From assembly GCA_029859085.1 (NCBI GenBank), contig JAOUDU010000065.1, positions 1 to 9,416 of the forward strand: a DNA stretch of 9,416 nt, read 5' to 3'. This document shows positions 6,504 through 9,416 of this stretch, one piece after another (position 1 is the first letter of the stretch; each line of letters begins with the position of its first letter). Made by a program: the position numbers and the translations under genes. Source of the DNA: Gammaproteobacteria bacterium. Its GTDB lineage: Bacteria > Pseudomonadota > Gammaproteobacteria > Pseudomonadales > Halieaceae. The notes under the pieces were generated by a model. The model saw nothing but the letters and a program-made list of their open reading frames with translations, was not told where the DNA came from and ran no database searches.

Positions 6504-7913
6504 CTACTTGGCGGCTGCGGTGGCCGGCGGTGGCGGCACCAGGAAAGCGTCAAAATTGTAGACATCCTGGGGGCTCAGCAGGCCGGCCTGTTCCTTCAGC
6601 TTCAACATGTCCAGGATGTAATCGTAACGGCTGTTGGAATAATCCCGCTGGGCGATAAACAGCGTGTTCTGGGCGTTCAGCACGTCCACCACGTTGCGGG
6701 TACCCACCTCGTAGCCGGCCTGGGTGGCGTCCAGGGCGCTCTGGGACGAAACGATGCTCTTCTTGCGCGCCTCCACCCTGGAGACGTCGCTGATCACAGT
6801 CATGTGCAGGGAGCGGGTGGCGGTGACCGTATTGCGGGTCAGGTTGATCAGGTTTTCCCGGGCGGCATTGTACTCCTGGGCGGTCTGGCGGCGCTTGGCG
6901 CTGATGGCGCCGCCGCTGTACAGCGGCAGGTCCACCCGCAGCATCCAGATATTCTCCTCCAGGTTGCCATCGGGAGAGGTAGTGAACCCGGTATCCGGTT
7001 TGATATCCAGCGAGCCGCTGGTGTCGTAGTTCTGGTATTCGTAACCGCCGCTGACCTTGGGCGCGTGCTCCAGTTTGTTGGCCATGGCGTTCTGCCTTGA
7101 CGCCTCTTCCTGGTAGCGGGCGGCCTGCAGGTTGAAGTTGTTCTTCAGGGAAAAATCGACCCAGGCAGCGCGGTCGATCGGATCGGGCAGAGTCAGCTCC
7201 AGGTCTTCCACCAGCACATTGAGGGTGCCGGGAGCCTGGCCGGTGAGCACCGAGAGGCGCTCCAGCGCCACCTGTACATTGTTTTCATCGACAATGCGAT
7301 TGACCCGGGACAGGTCGAAGGCGGCCTGGGCCTCGTAGACGTCGGTAATGGCGATAAGGCCCACCTCGAAACGCTGCTGGCTCTGTTCCAGCTGGCGTTC
7401 AAACGCCCGCTCCTGGGCCTGCGATGCCGCCAGGTTGTCCTGGGCGCGCAGCACCAGCAGGTAGGCTTCAACCACGCGCACGATCAGGTTCTGCTGGTTG
7501 CCCGCAAAGGTGGCCTCGGCCTCCTTGCTGATCTCCTTGCCGGACTGGAAGCTGAACCACGCCGGCAGGTCGAACAGCGCCTGGTTCAGTGACAGGGCAT
7601 AGCCGTCGACGGTGGTGTCGGTGGTGGTAAGCGCCCTCAACACAGGGAAGCCAGGCTGGGTAAAGTCGCGGGCCTCGCCCTTGTTGTCGGCGTTCCTGTC
7701 CCGGTAGGAATAGGACGTGCCCACCTGCGGCAACAGCGCCGCCCGGGTAAGATTTTCCGTCTCCTTCCTGGCCAGGTACTGGGCCTGCTCGGCCTTCAGC
7801 TGGGCATCGTTCTCCAGCGCAAGCTCGTAGATGTCGCGCAGGGATTCCGCCTGCGACATCGCGGGGCCAAGCAAAAGGCCCGATACCAGCCATACGGCTG
7901 CCGTTCGTTTCAT
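6504..7913 (-). CDS. tolC: TolC family outer membrane efflux/secretion channel
   Basis: A 469-residue outer membrane factor that forms the trimeric exit duct for RND and ABC efflux pumps and type I secretion. Residues 1-22 are a Sec signal peptide (Lys-Arg start, hydrophobic VWLVSGLLLG, cleavage expected after AMSQA), and the mature protein begins ESLRDIYELAL, typical of TolC. There is no lipobox Cys, so it is TolC-like rather than an acylated OprM-type protein. The two internally repeated OEP halves are visible: QRFEVGLIAITDVYEAQA at 180-197 and AGYEVGTRNVVDVLNAQ at 399-415, each the conserved helix-turn motif, with DLPLYSGG at 328-335 in the second half. The C-terminus is a short Pro/Ala tail rather than the longer E. 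coli tail (493 residues in the precursor). AGGGA seven bases before the ATG supports the start. It is divergent from the DUF1249-cpdA operon and converges on waaA. Confidence 0.95.
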   Translation of the reverse strand: MKRTAAVWLVSGLLLGPAMSQAESLRDIYELALENDAQLKAEQAQYLARKETENLTRAALLPQVGTSYSYRDRNADNKGEARDFTQPGFPVLRALTTTDTTVDGYALSLNQALFDLPAWFSFQSGKEISKEAEATFAGNQQNLIVRVVEAYLLVLRAQDNLAASQAQERAFERQLEQSQQRFEVGLIAITDVYEAQAAFDLSRVNRIVDENNVQVALERLSVLTGQAPGTLNVLVEDLELTLPDPIDRAAWVDFSLKNNFNLQAARYQEEASRQNAMANKLEHAPKVSGGYEYQNYDTSGSLDIKPDTGFTTSPDGNLEENIWMLRVDLPLYSGGAISAKRRQTAQEYNAARENLINLTRNTVTATRSLHMTVISDVSRVEARKKSIVSSQSALDATQAGYEVGTRNVVDVLNAQNTLFIAQRDYSNSRYDYILDMLKLKEQAGLLSPQDVYNFDAFLVPPPPATAAAK

Positions 7914-7920
7914 GCAATAT

Positions 7921-7961
7921 TCCCTAGAGTGATCTGGTTGGTAACAGCGGGAAAGATATTA
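7921..7961 (-). promoter_or_regulatory. tolC promoter -10 and ribosome binding site
   Basis: On the minus strand TAATAT (complement of 7956-7961) is a modest -10 with a leader near 36 bases, and AGGGA (complement of 7921-7925) is a well-placed Shine-Dalgarno 7 bases before the ATG. The -35 region, ATGCAA at 17 bases, is poor, so an activator may be needed. The rest of the 7914-8116 divergent region is less GC-rich than the genes around it; I see no riboswitch and no small gene in it. Confidence 0.35.
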
Positions 7962-8031
7962 GCAGTTTGCGACGCCGCTTGCATTTATTGCAGTCGGTCG
8001 GGAATTTGCGGGTCGCCTGGCCCTGCATCAG

Positions 8032-8040
8032 TGATACACT
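8032..8040 (+). promoter_or_regulatory. Possible extended -10 for the DUF1249-cpdA operon
   Basis: TGATACACT is an extended -10 (TG, one base, TACACT), which can work without a -35; none is visible 17 bases upstream. The core is also a short inverted repeat, AGTG-ATA-CACT. The predicted leader is about 70 bases. Confidence 0.25.
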
Positions 8041-8116
8041 TCCACGGCGTCGGTGTAACATGGGTGTCGGCCGGCGATGGTGTTGACCGGGGGACAGAAC
8101 GGGTGGTGTGCTTGAC

Positions 8117-8575
8117 ATGATATTGCAGCGGGCTAAAAAAAAGCCCTTCAAAGTCGATCTCGCTGAACTGCATGCGCTATGTGATGCCAACTACGCCCGG
8201 CTGCTGCGACTGTTCCCGGATTATGAAAATACCAACACCCGCAATTTTTCGGTTGGCGATGCGAAGGTGAAGCTGGAGGTTATCGAGCGCTGCCGCTATA
8301 CCACCATTTTCCATCTGCACCAGCACCATGCACACGATGCCTGGCTGGGGCGCCTGCGGGTGGAGGTGCGCGCCTATCACGACGCTGGCATGCTGGAAGT
8401 GGGCATGTTCCAGTCCCACCGCAGTATCGCCGCCCGCTACCAGTACCCCAATCACCGCATGTACCAGCAGGACGAAAAATCCCAGCAGAATCGTTTCCTG
8501 GCGGACTGGCTTGAACACTGCCTGCAAAATGGCCGCGCCTGCATGGACCCGGTCCGTGCGGGTGGGCCCTGCTAG
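8117..8575 (+). CDS. yqiB: DUF1249 family protein (YqiB-like)
   Basis: A 152-residue cytoplasmic protein of the DUF1249 family, unknown in function, found upstream of cpdA in E. coli and many gammaproteobacteria (E. coli YqiB is about 140 residues). Recognisable features are an N-terminal basic stretch (AKKKP), LHALCDANYARLLRLFPDY near residues 18-36, a central block with VEVRAYHDAGMLEVGMFQ around residues 80-97, and YQYPNHRMYQQDEKSQQNRF near 106-125, rich in polar aromatic residues and typical of the family. The ATG at 8117 is preferred because it gives a length close to the family; a GTG at 8108 in the same frame would add three residues. The ribosome site is unclear for both. The start region contains an A8 tract forming an A_AAA_AAG heptamer. 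cpdA follows after 26 bases on the same strand, so the two are likely co-transcribed. nudF, which precedes yqiB in E. coli, is absent here. Confidence 0.9.
   Translation: MILQRAKKKPFKVDLAELHALCDANYARLLRLFPDYENTNTRNFSVGDAKVKLEVIERCRYTTIFHLHQHHAHDAWLGRLRVEVRAYHDAGMLEVGMFQSHRSIAARYQYPNHRMYQQDEKSQQNRFLADWLEHCLQNGRACMDPVRAGGPC
8130..8146 (+). repeat. Short hairpin with A-rich loop overlapping a slippery heptamer
   Basis: GGGCT at 8130-8134 pairs with AGCCC at 8142-8146 around a loop of seven A. It is in codons 5-10 of the DUF1249 gene, and bases 8137-8143 read A_AAA_AAG in the coding frame. It may affect translation initiation, or have no role. Confidence 0.4.
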
Positions 8576-8601
8576 CCAGGCTTGTCGTGGTTCCTGCGCC
8601 G

Positions 8602-9416
8602 ATGTCAGAGTCTTTTCCCGCCAGCCAGGTCATCCCCCACCCGGGCGGTATTGCCCGGGTAGTGCAATTGACAGATACCCATCTGTGCAAGGCGCAGGGG
8701 GGCACCCTGCTGGGCATGGATACCGATCACTCGCTGCAGGCGGTGATCGACCTGGTCAAGGCCGAGCGACCGCAAATCGACCTGCTGCTGGGTACCGGGG
8801 ACCTGTCCGACCAGGGGGCCCTGGAGGCCTACCGTCGCCTGCAGGAATATTTTGCCCAGCTTACCGCTACCAGCTGCTGGCTGCCCGGCAACCACGACGA
8901 TCGCGCCAACATGGAGAGCGTCGCCGACAATCCGCTGCGCCTGTGCCGCGAGCTCAGGCTGGGACGCTGGCAGGTTGTCATGCTGGATTCTCAGGTGCCC
9001 GGGGAGGTGGGCGGTGAGTTGGGTGCGGGTGAGCTGGCACTGCTGGAGGGGGCGCTGGCCGCCGCCGCCGAGCAGGACCTGTATTCACTGGTCTGCCTGC
9101 ACCACCAGCCGGTGCCAATCGGCTGCGCCTGGCTGGATGAGCAGATGGTGGTGGACGCGGCGGACTTTTTTGCGATCCTGGATCGTTTTCCAGGGGTGCG
9201 CGGCGTGCTGTGGGGGCATGTGCACCAGCAGGTGGACCGCCTCCGCGGCGATATCAGGTTGATGTCATCGCCCTCCACCTGTGTGCAGTTCGCACCCGGC
9301 AGCGCCGGTTTCAAGGCGGACGCGGAGTCGCCGGGTTATCGCTGGCTGGACCTGCATGAGGACGGCAGCCTGCACACCGGCGTATCCCGGGTTCTCGGGA
9401 CCTCATTCAAGGTAGA
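8602..9416 (+). CDS. cpdA: 3',5'-cyclic-AMP phosphodiesterase, 3' end cut by the window
   Basis: CpdA hydrolyses cAMP to AMP in the cytoplasm and so tunes CRP-dependent regulation. The class III (metallophosphoesterase) dimetal site is complete: DTH with Asp25 and His27, GD at 66-67, GNHDD at 96-100, the HH pair at 167-168 (LHHQP), and GHVH at 205-208. The N-terminus aligns in style with E. coli CpdA, with ARVVQLTDTHL at 18-28. 271 codons are present with no stop; E. coli CpdA is 275 residues, so only a few codons should be missing. The ATG at 8602 gives a family-like N-terminus, but its ribosome site is weak; a GTG at 8587 preceded by CCAGG would add five residues and is a real alternative. 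It follows the DUF1249 gene by 26 bases. In E. coli the next genes are yqiA and parE, which may lie beyond the edge. Confidence 0.93.
   Translation, partial: MSESFPASQVIPHPGGIARVVQLTDTHLCKAQGGTLLGMDTDHSLQAVIDLVKAERPQIDLLLGTGDLSDQGALEAYRRLQEYFAQLTATSCWLPGNHDDRANMESVADNPLRLCRELRLGRWQVVMLDSQVPGEVGGELGAGELALLEGALAAAAEQDLYSLVCLHHQPVPIGCAWLDEQMVVDAADFFAILDRFPGVRGVLWGHVHQQVDRLRGDIRLMSSPSTCVQFAPGSAGFKADAESPGYRWLDLHEDGSLHTGVSRVLGTSFKV
8639..8660 (+). repeat. Perfect 8-bp inverted repeat early in cpdA
   Basis: ACCCGGGC at 8639-8646, a six-base loop, and GCCCGGGT at 8653-8660 form an exact 8-bp, all but one GC, stem in codons 13-20 of cpdA, encoding the segment before the first metal motif. It would be a very stable RNA hairpin just downstream of the start codon and could lower translation; it may equally be a by-product of GC-rich codon use. 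Confidence 0.5.

Noticed and set aside
7914..8107. Possible riboswitch or small RNA upstream of tolC
   Set aside because: No conserved riboswitch motif or long paired structure was seen; the region reads as two divergent promoters only.
8112..8117. TTGACA, a perfect -35 hexamer, overlapping the DUF1249 start codon
   Set aside because: At 17 bases downstream there is only AAAAAA and no -10; a promoter here would lie inside the gene.
8568..8580. CCTG/CAGG inverted repeat around GCTAGC at the DUF1249 stop, as a terminator
   Set aside because: The stem is short and imperfect with no T run, and cpdA follows within 26 bases on the same strand.
1..9416. Mobile element, CRISPR array, prophage or defence system
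   Set aside because: No transposase, integrase, regularly spaced repeat array, terminal inverted repeats or tRNA attachment sites were found; the genes are conserved housekeeping or envelope genes of even GC-rich codon use.

Overview
This window reads as an ordinary chromosomal segment of a GC-rich gammaproteobacterium. The protein families present (HldE, WaaA, TolC, YqiB/DUF1249, CpdA) are Gram-negative housekeeping genes. The arrangement resembles the Pseudomonas region that carries rfaE/hldE, an aldo/keto reductase plus FAD oxidoreductase pair, and waaA, and the Escherichia coli tolC / nudF-yqiB-cpdA neighbourhood. A relative of Pseudomonas or of the marine Cellvibrionales/Halieaceae-type gammaproteobacteria fits best, but the family cannot be fixed from sequence reading alone. 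No tRNA, rRNA, insertion sequence, prophage gene or CRISPR array was seen. Coding density is very high, and no stretch longer than 200 bases lacks a gene.

Layout. (1) 1-864 (+): the C-terminal 287 residues of a prenyltransferase-like, probably alpha/alpha-toroid protein, cut by the window edge. (2) 869-1486 (-): a small class I SAM-dependent methyltransferase, convergent with (1). (3) 1646-3088 (+): hldE, the bifunctional ADP-heptose synthesis enzyme. (4) 3092-5052 (-): a two-gene operon of an FAD-dependent oxidoreductase followed by an aldo/keto reductase, joined by a GTGA overlap. (5) 5220-6500 (+): waaA, Kdo transferase. (6) 6504-7913 (-): tolC. (7) 8117-9416 (+): a DUF1249 (YqiB) gene followed by cpdA, whose extreme 3' end lies outside the window.

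Functionally the left two thirds centres on the outer envelope. HldE makes the activated heptose for the LPS inner core, WaaA adds the Kdo to which that heptose is attached, and TolC is the outer-membrane exit duct. The methyltransferase, the prenyltransferase-like protein and the FAD/AKR pair have no established roles but lie among these genes. The right end moves to cAMP turnover (CpdA).

The strands alternate (+, -, +, --, +, -, ++). Each of the three convergent junctions has only 3 or 4 bases between stop codons. Each of the three divergent junctions has 159-194 bases with plausible promoters. The best promoter is that of the methyltransferase, where a perfect 9-bp inverted repeat overlaps the -10 and spacer. 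I found no clear new biological system. The best leads are that operator-like repeat, the uncharacterised FAD/AKR pair, and an in-frame A_AAA_AAG slippery heptamer at the start of the DUF1249 gene.
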